Source: Alphaproteobacteria bacterium 33-17
Lineage (GTDB): Bacteria; Pseudomonadota; Alphaproteobacteria; Rickettsiales; 33-17
DNA: 64,000 bases
Direction: 5' to 3'
Assembly (NCBI GenBank): GCA_001897445.1
Contig: MKSX01000021.1
Span: 1-64,000, forward strand
The notes under the pieces were generated by a model. It worked only from the letters and a program-made list of their open reading frames with translations, made no database searches and was not told the DNA's origin. The translations under genes and the position numbers were made by a program. This document shows positions 54,080 through 63,303 of this stretch, piece by piece. Within the stretch, counting starts at the first letter, position 1; each line of letters begins with the position of its first letter.

Positions 54080-54736
54080 ATGATAGATAATTTAGGAAAC
54101 GTATTTTTAGAACGCATTAGACAAATTTGGCAGCAAAATGGCGGTAAAATTGACGTAGCAGATTTAGAAAGTGTTGTTGAAAACTTTATGGAAATCATTA
54201 AAACTCAGGTTTCAACATCTACTGATGTATCTATATATTATGAAATATCTAAAATTAAAGAAAAGCTCAAAGCAGCGCGCTCTGAAATTGACGCTTTAAA
54301 ACCTCACAAAATTTTCGAGCAGGATTTACCTGGTGCAACAGCAGAACTTGCTGAAGTAACCAAAGCAACAGAAGAGGCAACAAATACTATTTTAGACTCT
54401 GCCGAAAGCATTATGAATCTAGCTTCACAAATTGCTGAAAAAGATCATGCCGCTAAAATTACAGACTTATCAACAAAAATTATGGAAGCATGTAACTTCC
54501 AGGACTTAACAAGTCAGCGTATTACTAAGGTTCTTAAGATTTTTGATGACTTTGATAAACTGGTAAACTCTTTAATTTCAAATCTTTCTATAGAAAAAGA
54601 TAAAGAATATAATGGTGATAAAGGTTTAAGCTCTAGAATAGACCAAAACATTGTTTTAAATGGTCCACAACTTGGAAAAGACGCTCCTAACCAGTCTTCG
54701 ATTGATGATCTGTTTAATAGTCTAGGCAAAAAATAA
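54080..54736 (+). CDS. cheZ: CheY phosphatase CheZ
   Basis: CheZ speeds dephosphorylation of CheY-P. The 218-residue helical protein has the active-site helix EACNFQDLTSQRITKVL with D142 and Q146 matching the catalytic pair of E. coli CheZ, and the C-terminal peptide SIDDLFNSLGKK that docks on CheY. It lies 30 bases after cheY with GGGAG before the start. No cheA, cheW or receptor gene is in the window. Confidence 0.9.
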   Translation: MIDNLGNVFLERIRQIWQQNGGKIDVADLESVVENFMEIIKTQVSTSTDVSIYYEISKIKEKLKAARSEIDALKPHKIFEQDLPGATAELAEVTKATEEATNTILDSAESIMNLASQIAEKDHAAKITDLSTKIMEACNFQDLTSQRITKVLKIFDDFDKLVNSLISNLSIEKDKEYNGDKGLSSRIDQNIVLNGPQLGKDAPNQSSIDDLFNSLGKK

Positions 54737-54749
54737 CATCTAAATATAC

Positions 54750-54778
54750 ATAAAGGCGCTTAATTTTAGCGCCTTTAT
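54750..54778. terminator. Bidirectional terminator
   Basis: ATAAAGGCGCT and AGCGCCTTTAT form a perfect 11-base stem around TAATTTT, between the convergent cheZ and ankyrin genes. Confidence 0.85.
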
Positions 54779-54790
54779 GTTTATAATTAA

Positions 54791-55660
54791 TTAAGCATTA
54801 TAATTATAAACTGATCTGAGCGCTCTAGTTCCTGCTATACAATCAACAAAATTAGTCTGGTTGTTTTTTTCTAAAATTTGATCTCGATGTTTAGAATAGT
54901 TTTTATCATTGATGAGCTTTTCTGCTTCATCCTTCCTGTTAGAGCCTCCAACAAGTGGATTTAAAACTTTACCTGCAAAACCTTTAATTTTAATATCTTT
55001 ATTTTCGAGAAAATAACCCGCAGCACATGATAATACATAAGATATACCATATCTTACTGCTTTATTTTCAAATAGATTACCAAGGAATGGGGAGATTTTA
55101 TTTAATAAATAATTTGCACAAAATCCTAGAATAACTCTTCTAACAGTATTCAATGTAAAAGTTTTAATTTTATCTCTTGTAAAATTGAACTTGGTTTCAA
55201 AAAATGAGTCTTTAAATATGTGCGCCGCTTTTAAATAACCTAAAATTTCTCCGCCTTTTGCTTTGGCTACATCAATTGGTGTCTGACCTGCATTATTTTT
55301 GATATCAAATTTACAGCCTTGATCATACAATTCTTTGATCACATAGTTTATGATGTCGAAATTGCCACTATGATAATGATTTACTGCATAATGCACTGCA
55401 GTATTGCCATTTAAATCTGGCTTATCAAGCTCTGCCCCTTTAAAAATAAACGCCCTAAGCATTTGTTTAGCATTATATTCCGCTGCTAAATGTAATAAAG
55501 TTTTACCTGTTAAAGGGTCTATTGGAGTATTAACATCTTCCGAACTAATAGATGCACATAACCTATAAAGACTATCAAGGTCTTCTTGAGATATTCCTGC
55601 ATTATTTTTGTTGCTTTTAACTAGATCAATTAGTTCTTGTATTGTCTGATCTTTACTCAT
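54791..55660 (-). CDS. Ankyrin-repeat protein with hydrophobic C-terminal region
   Basis: The 289-residue protein has ankyrin repeats at about residues 46-135 (KTLLHLAAEYNAKQMLRAFI, TAVHYAVNHYHSGNFDIINY, QTPIDVAKAKGGEILGYLKA). A partly hydrophobic region follows at about 168-210 (VRRVILGFCANYLLNKISPF, YGISYVLSCAAGYFLE), which could associate with a membrane, and then a basic tail. There is no N-terminal signal. It stands alone between cheZ and truB. Confidence 0.8.
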   Translation of the reverse strand: MSKDQTIQELIDLVKSNKNNAGISQEDLDSLYRLCASISSEDVNTPIDPLTGKTLLHLAAEYNAKQMLRAFIFKGAELDKPDLNGNTAVHYAVNHYHSGNFDIINYVIKELYDQGCKFDIKNNAGQTPIDVAKAKGGEILGYLKAAHIFKDSFFETKFNFTRDKIKTFTLNTVRRVILGFCANYLLNKISPFLGNLFENKAVRYGISYVLSCAAGYFLENKDIKIKGFAGKVLNPLVGGSNRKDEAEKLINDKNYSKHRDQILEKNNQTNFVDCIAGTRALRSVYNYNA

Positions 55661-55823
55661 TTTTTATGCGTCCAATTATTAAATAATGTTACTTAAGATA
55701 CATAATTTAGCAGTATTTGTCAAGAAAATGTTAATTATATTGAATTTTTTAACTTTTAATATAATTGTTATTTGTATAATTTTCTGCTACATACCTATTT
55801 ACAACTTTAAAATATATTAAATT

Positions 55824-56708
55824 ATGATTTCTGGCTTTTTAGCAATTGATAAACCTGAAAAAATATCCTCATTTGATGTTATAAGACGCCTGCGTAGGAT
55901 TCTTAAAATTAAAAAAATGGGGCATGGTGGAACTTTGGATCCATTCGCAACAGGTATTTTGCCTATAGCGATTGGTGAGGCAACAAAGCTTTTAGAATTT
56001 ATAGCAAATAATGATAAAGCTTACGAATTTACTATGAAATTCGGAGTGGCTACCGATACTTTAGATTTAGAAGGATCTATTTTAGGAACCAATACCATTA
56101 TGCCAAGTAATGAGTCTTTAATTAATATATTACCGCAGTTTCTTGGGAAAATTAGTCAAATACCACCAAAATACTCAGCCATTAAAATTAATGGACAGCG
56201 TGCATATGACCTTGCGCGCAGCGGAATTGACTTTGAAATAAAGGCGAGGGAAGTAGAAATCCTTGATTTACAATTACTTAGCTATGATGCCGAAAAATTT
56301 GAAGCTAAAATGTATGCAAAAGTTAGCAAAGGAACGTATATAAGGACACTGGCTTCTGATATTGCAGAAAAATTGGGGGCAATTTGCCATCTTAATTATT
56401 TAAGAAGAGTAGAATTTGGAAAAATTTTAGAAAAAGATACAATTTCGCTGGATATTTTAGAAAAAATGGTTAATAATGGCGAGCACATTACCAAGGTCTT
56501 TTTGCATACTACGAATATTCTGGACGACATCCCGGTATTCGAGGTAAGCGTGGAAGAACTTGGGAAAATAAGGCAAGGTCAGTTTTTGCAAAAAAGCCTA
56601 AATCTACCTGATAGCAGTATTATATCACTGATACATCAGGAAAAAATAGCAGCTATTGCAAAATATGAAAGCGGTCTTATTAAGCCAACAAAAAATATTA
56701 TTTTTTAG
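55824..56708 (+). CDS. truB: tRNA pseudouridine-55 synthase TruB
   Basis: TruB makes pseudouridine 55 in the T loop of tRNAs. The 294-residue protein has the HGGTLDPFATGILP motif with catalytic D39, the KISQIPPKYSAIKINGQRAY thumb region and YIRTLASDIAEKLG. Length is normal. rpsO follows nine bases later, the standard truB-rpsO order. Confidence 0.95.
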   Translation: MISGFLAIDKPEKISSFDVIRRLRRILKIKKMGHGGTLDPFATGILPIAIGEATKLLEFIANNDKAYEFTMKFGVATDTLDLEGSILGTNTIMPSNESLINILPQFLGKISQIPPKYSAIKINGQRAYDLARSGIDFEIKAREVEILDLQLLSYDAEKFEAKMYAKVSKGTYIRTLASDIAEKLGAICHLNYLRRVEFGKILEKDTISLDILEKMVNNGEHITKVFLHTTNILDDIPVFEVSVEELGKIRQGQFLQKSLNLPDSSIISLIHQEKIAAIAKYESGLIKPTKNIIF

Positions 56709-56717
56709 GAGACTAAG

Positions 56718-56987
56718 ATGTCGATTACACAAGATAGAAAACAAGAGCTTATTGAAGAATACAGAATCAACAGCGAAGATACAGGTTCTGCAGACGTACA
56801 GTGTGCTATTCTTACAGAAAGAATTGTAAACCTTACAGAACACTTCAAAAGCAATCCTAAAGATCACCACTCTAGAAGAGGTCTTTTAATCCTCGTATCA
56901 CGTCGTAGACGTTTACTTGATTACATCAAGAAAAATGAGTTTTCAAGATACGAAGCATTAATTAAAAAATTAGGCTTAAGAAAATAG
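56718..56987 (+). CDS. rpsO: 30S ribosomal protein S15
   Basis: An 89-residue S15 with the conserved [37 protein letters not shown] and [12 protein letters not shown] blocks. AGGAG precedes the start. A terminator follows at 56992-57025. Confidence 0.98.
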   Translation: MSITQDRKQELIEEYRINSEDTGSADVQCAILTERIVNLTEHFKSNPKDHHSRRGLLILVSRRRRLLDYIKKNEFSRYEALIKKLGLRK

Positions 56988-56991
56988 TTTT

Positions 56992-57025
56992 AAAAGGCGA
57001 TCTAGTAAATTATAGGTCGCCTTTT
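56992..57025. terminator. Terminator of truB-rpsO
   Basis: AAAAGGCGA and TCGCCTTTT form a nine-base stem with a 16-base loop just after rpsO and just before the end of the convergent gene; it may serve both. Confidence 0.85.
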
Positions 57026-57029
57026 ATAT

Positions 57030-57704
57030 TTATATGCTTAATGATTCTACCCTGATACCTAACTCTACAAAAAGTCTTTTTATATCTTCATCACTTCTTT
57101 TGCCTGTTATTATTGGTAACGCATCTTCTGGTTTGTAAGTTGCGAAAGAATCCTTATTGGTAAATTTAGCAGAAGATACAACTTCTTTTAATGTCATAGT
57201 GTTTCCTACTGCAATTGTATAGTGTGCCGGTGAGTAACCACAGTAATCAAGTAAATTTACACCACCATCAGCTTGATATTTTTTGAATATTTTCATCATC
57301 TCGGCTGCATCTTTGTCGCAACGAAATGCAGAGACATAGTGCAAAACTCTATACTTATTATCAATTTTTGCTTCCAGGCACATTGTAACAGCCCTGGCGA
57401 AATTAGTATTAAGTTTTTTTTCTAACTCAAACTTTTGTAAAAAGTTATCTAATGTATGTTTGTCACCTGTGTTAATCGCTCTTACTAACGGATTTAATTC
57501 ACTATCAGAGGCTATTTTTTCTACATTATTATAAAAGTTCTCTTTAGATGATATCGCCGCATTAAATATATTCTGGGTTTTTTCTCTGTACCCTAGAGGT
57601 AAATCTGAAATTGACTTGGAATGGTTTAAAATCTCGGTTGCAAACTTAAACACAGGCGCACCTGCTTTAGTGACTCGTTTTAAATTATGTAATTTCTCTA
57701 ACAT
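57030..57704 (-). CDS. Ankyrin-like protein (224 aa)
   Basis: The helical protein has degenerate ankyrin repeats in its second half (VLHYVSAFRCDKDAAEMM and SPAHYTIAVGNTMTLKEV). The first 80 residues are basic helices. No signal peptide is seen. It sits alone between rpsO and rpoZ, convergent with rpsO. Confidence 0.65.
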   Translation of the reverse strand: MLEKLHNLKRVTKAGAPVFKFATEILNHSKSISDLPLGYREKTQNIFNAAISSKENFYNNVEKIASDSELNPLVRAINTGDKHTLDNFLQKFELEKKLNTNFARAVTMCLEAKIDNKYRVLHYVSAFRCDKDAAEMMKIFKKYQADGGVNLLDYCGYSPAHYTIAVGNTMTLKEVVSSAKFTNKDSFATYKPEDALPIITGKRSDEDIKRLFVELGIRVESLSI

Positions 57705-57908
57705 ATTTACATTATCCTAAATAATTAACACTTAAAGTATCCGTATTAACAAAATAACGGATTAGAAATATTCATTAAATAGCAATTATAAATTAATGCA
57801 ATAGATAAAATAAGTAACTAATAATATAAAATAAAAACATTAATAACTAGCTTGATTTATTGGGCATAATCTGGTATTTTTGCTACAAATGATAAATGAG
57901 GTTCCATT

Positions 57909-58322
57909 ATGGCACGTATTACCGTAGAAGATTGCGCTGAAGTAGTAAGCAATAGATTTGAATTAGTTGTTCTTGCAGCTCAAAGAGCAAAACTTATATC
58001 TTCAGGCTCTATGATTCTAGTAGACAGAGATAATGATAAAAACGCAGTTGTTGCGCTTCGTGAAATTGGCGATAAGAAACTTGATGTTCACAACATCAAG
58101 GAAATCACAATCCAAAACTTCCAAAAACGCCTTCCAAAAGAAGTAGTTCTTGATGATGGTGAAGAAGTAACAGAAATCGATGCAGACTTAGCATTTGAAA
58201 TTTCTAAAGAAGTTACACAAGAAATTGAAGACTTAAGTGAAGATAACACAATTTCTTCAGCTGGTATTTCAGTTGATGACGGTGTTTCATTTGCTGACGA
58301 TAATCTTGATGTAGACGACTAA
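57909..58322 (+). CDS. rpoZ: RNA polymerase omega subunit
   Basis: Omega helps fold the beta' subunit and binds ppGpp in proteobacteria. The N-terminal half has [29 protein letters not shown] and the [12 protein letters not shown] box. The 137-residue length includes an acidic C-terminal extension ([19 protein letters not shown]) typical of alphaproteobacteria. GAGG lies before the start, and a weak promoter-like pair TTGATT/TATTTT with 17-base spacing is at 57852-57880. Confidence 0.93.
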   Translation: MARITVEDCAEVVSNRFELVVLAAQRAKLISSGSMILVDRDNDKNAVVALREIGDKKLDVHNIKEITIQNFQKRLPKEVVLDDGEEVTEIDADLAFEISKEVTQEIEDLSEDNTISSAGISVDDGVSFADDNLDVDD

Positions 58323-58338
58323 TTTTGCCAAATTAACC

Positions 58339-58371
58339 AAGAGGTTTAATAAAATTTATAAGCCTCTTTTT
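58339..58371 (+). terminator. Terminator of rpoZ
   Basis: AAGAGGTTTA and TAAGCCTCTT form a ten-base stem (one G-U pair) followed by TTT, between rpoZ and infB. Confidence 0.75.
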
Positions 58372-58406
58372 AGAATACAATAATATATAGAGTAAACGTA
58401 ATTACA

Positions 58407-60899
58407 ATGACAGACGAAAATCAACCAAGAAAAACGCTTAAGCTAAATCTAAGTAATGTTAGCATTAATCAGGATAATGCTGTTAAAAAAACATTGGGAT
58501 CCTCAAAAGCAGGCGCTAATAAAACTGTAATGGTTGAAGTAAAAAAACAAAGAACATTTGGTAAAAAGTCAGATTTCAATGACGCTACTAATACAAATCC
58601 TGAACTCGACGCAAAGGTCAATATCCTTAAACAAGCAGCGCTCAAGCAAGATACCGAACAAGAAAGCGCATTACTTAAAATTAGAAAGCAGGAAATTGCA
58701 AAATACAAAGAAGAGCAATTATCTCCTAAAAATCCTGAGATTACTGAAATTGACGATGAAGATAATGAAATCAATGAAGTTGTTGAGCAAAAAACTGAAG
58801 AGAAAAAACCAACTGTTTCCTCTCAATCGCAAGCTACAACTGACGATAAAAATAAGCAGCATAAACCTGCTAAATTACCAGAAGTAAAAAAACTTACAAA
58901 AGATGAAGAAATAGAAGAGGCTAACAAAAAAGCCGCTTTAAAAGCTAAAGAAGATTTAAAATCTAAGGCAGCTGACATGGCATACGCTGCACGCGGTAAC
59001 AAAATTGACGTAAGATTTGTTGCTGAAAGTGAAGATGAAGACCAGCCAGTTAGAAAGAGAAGCATGGCTTCTATCAGAAGAGCGCGTGAAAAACACGCTA
59101 AAAAACTCAGCTTATCAAATAAAAAGGAATCAGAAAAAATTTATAGAGAAGTTATTATTCCTGAGGTTATTACTGTACAGGAACTTTCTGCAAGAATGAC
59201 AGAAAAAAGCACAGACGTTATCAGAGAGCTTATGAAGCTTGGTGTAATGGCTACTATTAATCAGGCGATTGATGCTGATACTGCTGAGATTGTAACCGAA
59301 GCTCTAGGTCACAAATCAAAAAGAGTACAGGAATCTGACGTGGAAAATATTATCCAAAATGTTCAGGACAATGCTGAAAATATGATTCACCGTCCGCCTG
59401 TTGTTACAATTATGGGTCACGTTGATCATGGTAAAACATCTCTTCTCGATGCGCTTAAGTCTACAGACGTAGCATCAAGAGAAGCTGGCGGTATTACTCA
59501 GCATATTGGTGCTTATCAAGTTAAAGTTGATGACCATCATTATGTTACATTCCTTGATACACCTGGTCACGAAGCATTCTCGGCTATGCGTTCGCGCGGT
59601 GCTAAAGTTACTGATATAGTTGTATTAGTAGTTGCTGCTGACGATGGGATTATGGCGCAAACAGTTGAAGCTATTAACCATGCTAAAGCTGCTGGCGTTC
59701 CGATTATCGTGGCTATTAACAAAATTGATAAACCAGAAGCTGATCCTAATCGTGTTAAAAACGAACTCTTACAACATGAACTTGTTGTAGAAGCATTAGG
59801 TGGTGATATTATTGCCGTTGAAGTTTCTGCTAAAGCTAAAATTAATCTTGATAAGCTTATAGAGTCTATTTTACTTCAGGCGGAAATGATGGAGCTTAAA
59901 GCTGACCCATCTTGTGCGGCTGTAGGTGCTGTAATTGAAAGTAAAATCGATAAAGGTCGTGGTGTTGTTGCTACATTCCTTGTACAAAAAGGAACAATTA
60001 AAGTAGGCGATATCATTGTAGCCGGTGGTACAAGCGGTAAGGTAAGAAGCCTTATAAATGATAAAGGTCAAAGCTTAAGCGAAGCAGGTCCTTCAATGCC
60101 TGTTGAAGTAATTGGACTTGACGATGCGCCAATTGCAGGTGATCCGTTTAACGTAGTACCAAGTGATAAACAAGCTAGGGAAATTGCTGAATATAGACAA
60201 AGAAAATTACGTGAACTGAAAAACAGTATGCTTAATAGAACATCTAATTTACATGATATTTTCTCAAGAGCTGCAGATGGTCAGTTAAAAGAATTACCTC
60301 TTATTATTAAAGGTGACGTACATGGTTCTGTTGAGGCAATCAGCGCAAGTTTGAATAAACTTACAAACGACGAAGTAAGAATTAAAGTATTACATAGTGC
60401 AGTAGGTGGAATTACAGAATCTGACGTAACACTGGCTCGTGCAACAGGTGCTATTATTCTCGGGTTTAACGTAAGAGCATCTGCAACAGCAAGGCAAATT
60501 GCTGATGCTGAAGGTGTTGATATTCGTTATTATTCTATTATTTATAACTTAATTGATGATATTAAAGGTGCTGTTTCTGGTATGCTTGCTCCAGTTCTTC
60601 GTGAGGAATATATTGGTAATGCAGAAATCAGACAAGTATTTAATGTCACTAAATTTGGTAAGATTGCTGGTTGTTATGTAACAAAAGGTCTTATTAAGCG
60701 TGGTGCTGGTGTAAGACTTATTCGTAATAATATCGTAATTCACGAAGGCAAATTAAAAACATTAAGAAGATTCCAGGACGACGTAAAAGAAGTTAAGGAA
60801 GGATTCGAGTGTGGTGTTGCTTTTGAAAACTACGAAGATATCAGAGAAAAAGATACATTAGAAGCCTTTGAGATTATCGAAGAAAGAAAAACAATCTAG
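58407..60899 (+). CDS. infB: Translation initiation factor IF-2
   Basis: IF-2 brings initiator tRNA to the ribosome. The 830-residue protein has a charged, variable N-terminal region (1-245), the IF-2N-like segment (about 250-300; [20 protein letters not shown]), the G domain with GHVDHGKT (337-344), DTPGHEAF and NKID, and the C-terminal domains including [10 protein letters not shown] and [13 protein letters not shown]. It is not beside nusA and rbfA as in many genomes, although truB and rpsO are close by. Confidence 0.97.
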   Translation: MTDENQPRKTLKLNLSNVSINQDNAVKKTLGSSKAGANKTVMVEVKKQRTFGKKSDFNDATNTNPELDAKVNILKQAALKQDTEQESALLKIRKQEIAKYKEEQLSPKNPEITEIDDEDNEINEVVEQKTEEKKPTVSSQSQATTDDKNKQHKPAKLPEVKKLTKDEEIEEANKKAALKAKEDLKSKAADMAYAARGNKIDVRFVAESEDEDQPVRKRSMASIRRAREKHAKKLSLSNKKESEKIYREVIIPEVITVQELSARMTEKSTDVIRELMKLGVMATINQAIDADTAEIVTEALGHKSKRVQESDVENIIQNVQDNAENMIHRPPVVTIMGHVDHGKTSLLDALKSTDVASREAGGITQHIGAYQVKVDDHHYVTFLDTPGHEAFSAMRSRGAKVTDIVVLVVAADDGIMAQTVEAINHAKAAGVPIIVAINKIDKPEADPNRVKNELLQHELVVEALGGDIIAVEVSAKAKINLDKLIESILLQAEMMELKADPSCAAVGAVIESKIDKGRGVVATFLVQKGTIKVGDIIVAGGTSGKVRSLINDKGQSLSEAGPSMPVEVIGLDDAPIAGDPFNVVPSDKQAREIAEYRQRKLRELKNSMLNRTSNLHDIFSRAADGQLKELPLIIKGDVHGSVEAISASLNKLTNDEVRIKVLHSAVGGITESDVTLARATGAIILGFNVRASATARQIADAEGVDIRYYSIIYNLIDDIKGAVSGMLAPVLREEYIGNAEIRQVFNVTKFGKIAGCYVTKGLIKRGAGVRLIRNNIVIHEGKLKTLRRFQDDVKEVKEGFECGVAFENYEDIREKDTLEAFEIIEERKTI

Positions 60900-60908
60900 T
60901 GATTTTTA

Positions 60909-60944
60909 AGGTTACTTAGGTACGCACATTACTCTAAGTAACCT
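60909..60944 (+). terminator. Terminator-like hairpin after infB
   Basis: AGGTTACTTA and TAAGTAACCT form a perfect ten-base stem with a 16-base loop, followed by ATTTCTTTT. Confidence 0.75.
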
Positions 60945-60984
60945 ATTTCTTTTATATATCCTGAAACAAAAATTTAATGATTAT

Positions 60985-61950
60985 ATGCGTAGCATTCCTT
61001 CAAACCTTCTGGATCTAACCAAAATATTAAATGACCTTGAATATCATGATGGTGATAGTTTGGGTGAAGCTTTAGGTATGACCAGATCAGGTGTTTGGAA
61101 AATGATCAAAAAGCTTGAAGATTATGGTATTCAAATTGAGTCTGTAAAAAGTAAGGGATATAAGTTTCAGGAAGAATTAGCATTACTTGATTACAATGTC
61201 CTATCAGATAAAATACCTGCAAATCTAGAAGTTTTTGAAAATATTGATTCTACAAATACGCACATTAAAAAATACATAGGCGATAAAAGCCCCTGGATTT
61301 GCGTTTCAGAAACTCAGGAAAATGGTAAGGGTAGACTTGGTAGAAGCTGGCAATCACCTTTTGGACAGAATCTTTATTTTTCAGTTTTGTATCCGTTTAA
61401 AAAAGATATAAGTGAGCTTTTAGGCTTAAGCTTAGTTACCGCACTTTCTATAATTCAAACTCTGGAAGAAGACTTAGAAATTAAAGCTGATATTAAAGCT
61501 AAATGGCCAAATGATATAGTGTTGGGTGGTAAGAAACTAGCAGGTATACTTACCGAAATATATTCAGAAGCTAATGGCACTTCTTATGCTGTAATTGGAG
61601 TTGGTTTGAATGTAAATATGATAAGCCAGGGTGACATAGATCAGCCATGGACATCACTGAAATTAATGACCCAAAGCCACTATAACCGTAATGAAATGTT
61701 AGCTCTTATAGTAGAAAACTTACTTGGTGATTTAGAAATTTTTGCAAACTATGGCTTTGAGAATTTTAGAAAATCATGGTTTGCTAAAGATGCGCTCTTA
61801 GGGCAAAAAGTAAGTTTACTTCATAATAATACTTTAGTTAGTGGCAAGGCTATAGGCATTAGCGAACTTGGAAATTTACTTTTAGAAGTAGATAAAGAGA
61901 TAAAAAGTTTTTCCTCAGGAGATGCTTATTTATCAAAGTCTTTGCAATAA
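60985..61950 (+). CDS. birA: Biotin-protein ligase / biotin repressor BirA
   Basis: BirA attaches biotin to acetyl-CoA carboxylase and similar proteins, and forms with an N-terminal helix-turn-helix represses biotin synthesis genes. Both parts are present in this 321-residue protein: a winged helix (about 20-60; SLGEALGMTRSGVWKMIKKL), the biotinyl-AMP loop GKGRLGRSWQSPFG, KWPNDIVLGGKKLAGILTE and a C-terminal domain. It is convergent with bioA-bioB, which it may regulate. Confidence 0.93.
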   Translation: MRSIPSNLLDLTKILNDLEYHDGDSLGEALGMTRSGVWKMIKKLEDYGIQIESVKSKGYKFQEELALLDYNVLSDKIPANLEVFENIDSTNTHIKKYIGDKSPWICVSETQENGKGRLGRSWQSPFGQNLYFSVLYPFKKDISELLGLSLVTALSIIQTLEEDLEIKADIKAKWPNDIVLGGKKLAGILTEIYSEANGTSYAVIGVGLNVNMISQGDIDQPWTSLKLMTQSHYNRNEMLALIVENLLGDLEIFANYGFENFRKSWFAKDALLGQKVSLLHNNTLVSGKAIGISELGNLLLEVDKEIKSFSSGDAYLSKSLQ

Positions 61951-62058
61951 TGCTAAGTTGAAAATCAACTATGGTTAAAGTATTTGAATTATGCTGCAGG
62001 GAACGACGAGTGAAGCCTAGTAAGCCTAGGTAAAGTAGGGAAATGACGCATACCAGAA
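61951..62058. other. Convergent spacer with short repeats
   Basis: The gap between birA and bioA has the small inverted repeat AGTTGA-AAA-TCAACT at 61963-61977 and a more G/C-rich patch containing AAGCCTAG twice, one base apart, near 62013-62029. It resembles a remnant of a repeat element rather than a known site. I see no U-tract terminator. Confidence 0.3.
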
Positions 62059-63303
62059 TTATAAAGTATATATTAAAACTTCATGCATTGCTTTTATAAC
62101 TCTGCTTAGTTCATCCTCTGTTATAATAAAGGGTGGCATAGTATAAAGAACATTGCCAATCGGTCTTAGCCATACTCCGCTATCAATCATTTTATGGCGC
62201 ATTTTTAAAATATCCTGATAGTCACAGTCAAGATGCAATGCTCCAATCGCTCCTAAAATTCTAATGTCTTTAACCTTCTTATAGTGCTTGAAAGCCTTCA
62301 TTTCCTGTTTAAGCTGGCTTTCAATATTCCTAACTTCTTGCTTTCTATTTTCATTTTCAAATAATTCCATAGATGCGATAGTAGCCGCACATCCTAAAGG
62401 GTTTGCAGCAAAAGTTGTGGCATGTTTTAGGGCATGATTTGGATCATCCGAGTAAAAACCCTCATAAATTTCTGTAGTAACCCCGGTTGCTGCAAAAGAA
62501 ATATGTCCGCCACTTATTGCTTTACCAAGGCAGATAATATCAGGTGTGATATTTGCGTAATCGCAAGCAAAATACTCGCCTGTTCGGTAAAATCCAGTAG
62601 CAATTTCATCGGCTATAAATATCAGTCCATGCTTTTTAGTGATGTCATAAATTGACCGTAGAATCTCGGGAGAGTACATATTCATATTGCCAACTCCCTG
62701 AAAAAGCGGCTCAATAATGACGCCTGCAATATCATCTTTATTTGCCTTTAGTAATCTATCGAAGTCCGCTAAATCATTGGTATTTTGCGGTATTTTAACC
62801 TTGATGGGTTTTAATGCTTCTTTAGTCAAGCTATGCAAAAAAGTATTATCATCCGTAACCTTCATGCAGCCAAAAGTATCACCATGATACCCATTCTCAA
62901 AATATATAAATCGGTGCTTATTTTTGCCTTGATTTATATGAAACTGTATTGCAATTTTCATGGCTATTTCTACGGCAACTGACCCAGATTCGCTATATAT
63001 AAAATGGTTTATACCAGTAGGTAAAGCGGCTTTTAATTTGTCTGACAGCTCGTAAACAGATTTATGGGCAAGTCCTGTAAACATGACGTGCGAAACTTTA
63101 TCTAACTGATCCTTCATTCTCCCTATAATATGCGGGTGGCTATGACCGTGGCATACCGTCCACCATGAGGATACGGCGTCTATAATCTGCCTGCCATCTT
63201 GAAGGTTAATATACACCCCCTTACTAGATTCTACCGCCTGAGGGGGTAGGGCATGTTTCATCTGTGCATATGACTGCCAAACGCTATTTATGCGGCTTTC
63301 CAT
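62059..63303 (-). CDS. bioA: Adenosylmethionine-8-amino-7-oxononanoate aminotransferase
   Basis: BioA makes 7,8-diaminopelargonate, the antepenultimate step of biotin synthesis, with S-adenosylmethionine as amino donor. The 414-residue class III PLP aminotransferase has WWTVCHGHSHPHI, SESGSVAVEIAMK, ENGYHGDTFGCM, FIADEIATGFYRTG and the PLP lysine K261 in LGKAISGGHIS. Its start overlaps bioB by 16 bases, so the two are cotranscribed. Confidence 0.95.
   Translation of the reverse strand: MESRINSVWQSYAQMKHALPPQAVESSKGVYINLQDGRQIIDAVSSWWTVCHGHSHPHIIGRMKDQLDKVSHVMFTGLAHKSVYELSDKLKAALPTGINHFIYSESGSVAVEIAMKIAIQFHINQGKNKHRFIYFENGYHGDTFGCMKVTDDNTFLHSLTKEALKPIKVKIPQNTNDLADFDRLLKANKDDIAGVIIEPLFQGVGNMNMYSPEILRSIYDITKKHGLIFIADEIATGFYRTGEYFACDYANITPDIICLGKAISGGHISFAATGVTTEIYEGFYSDDPNHALKHATTFAANPLGCAATIASMELFENENRKQEVRNIESQLKQEMKAFKHYKKVKDIRILGAIGALHLDCDYQDILKMRHKMIDSGVWLRPIGNVLYTMPPFIITEDELSRVIKAMHEVLIYTL

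Noticed and set aside
57852-57880. Promoter call for rpoZ
   Set aside because: TTGATT/TATTTT with 17-base spacing matches only 4 of 6 at each box in a very A/T-rich gap, so it is mentioned in the gene entry only.
61963-61977. Inverted repeat AGTTGA-AAA-TCAACT as a BirA operator
   Set aside because: It does not match the TTGTAAACC-type BirA box and lies at the 3' end of both genes, not at the start of the bio operon.
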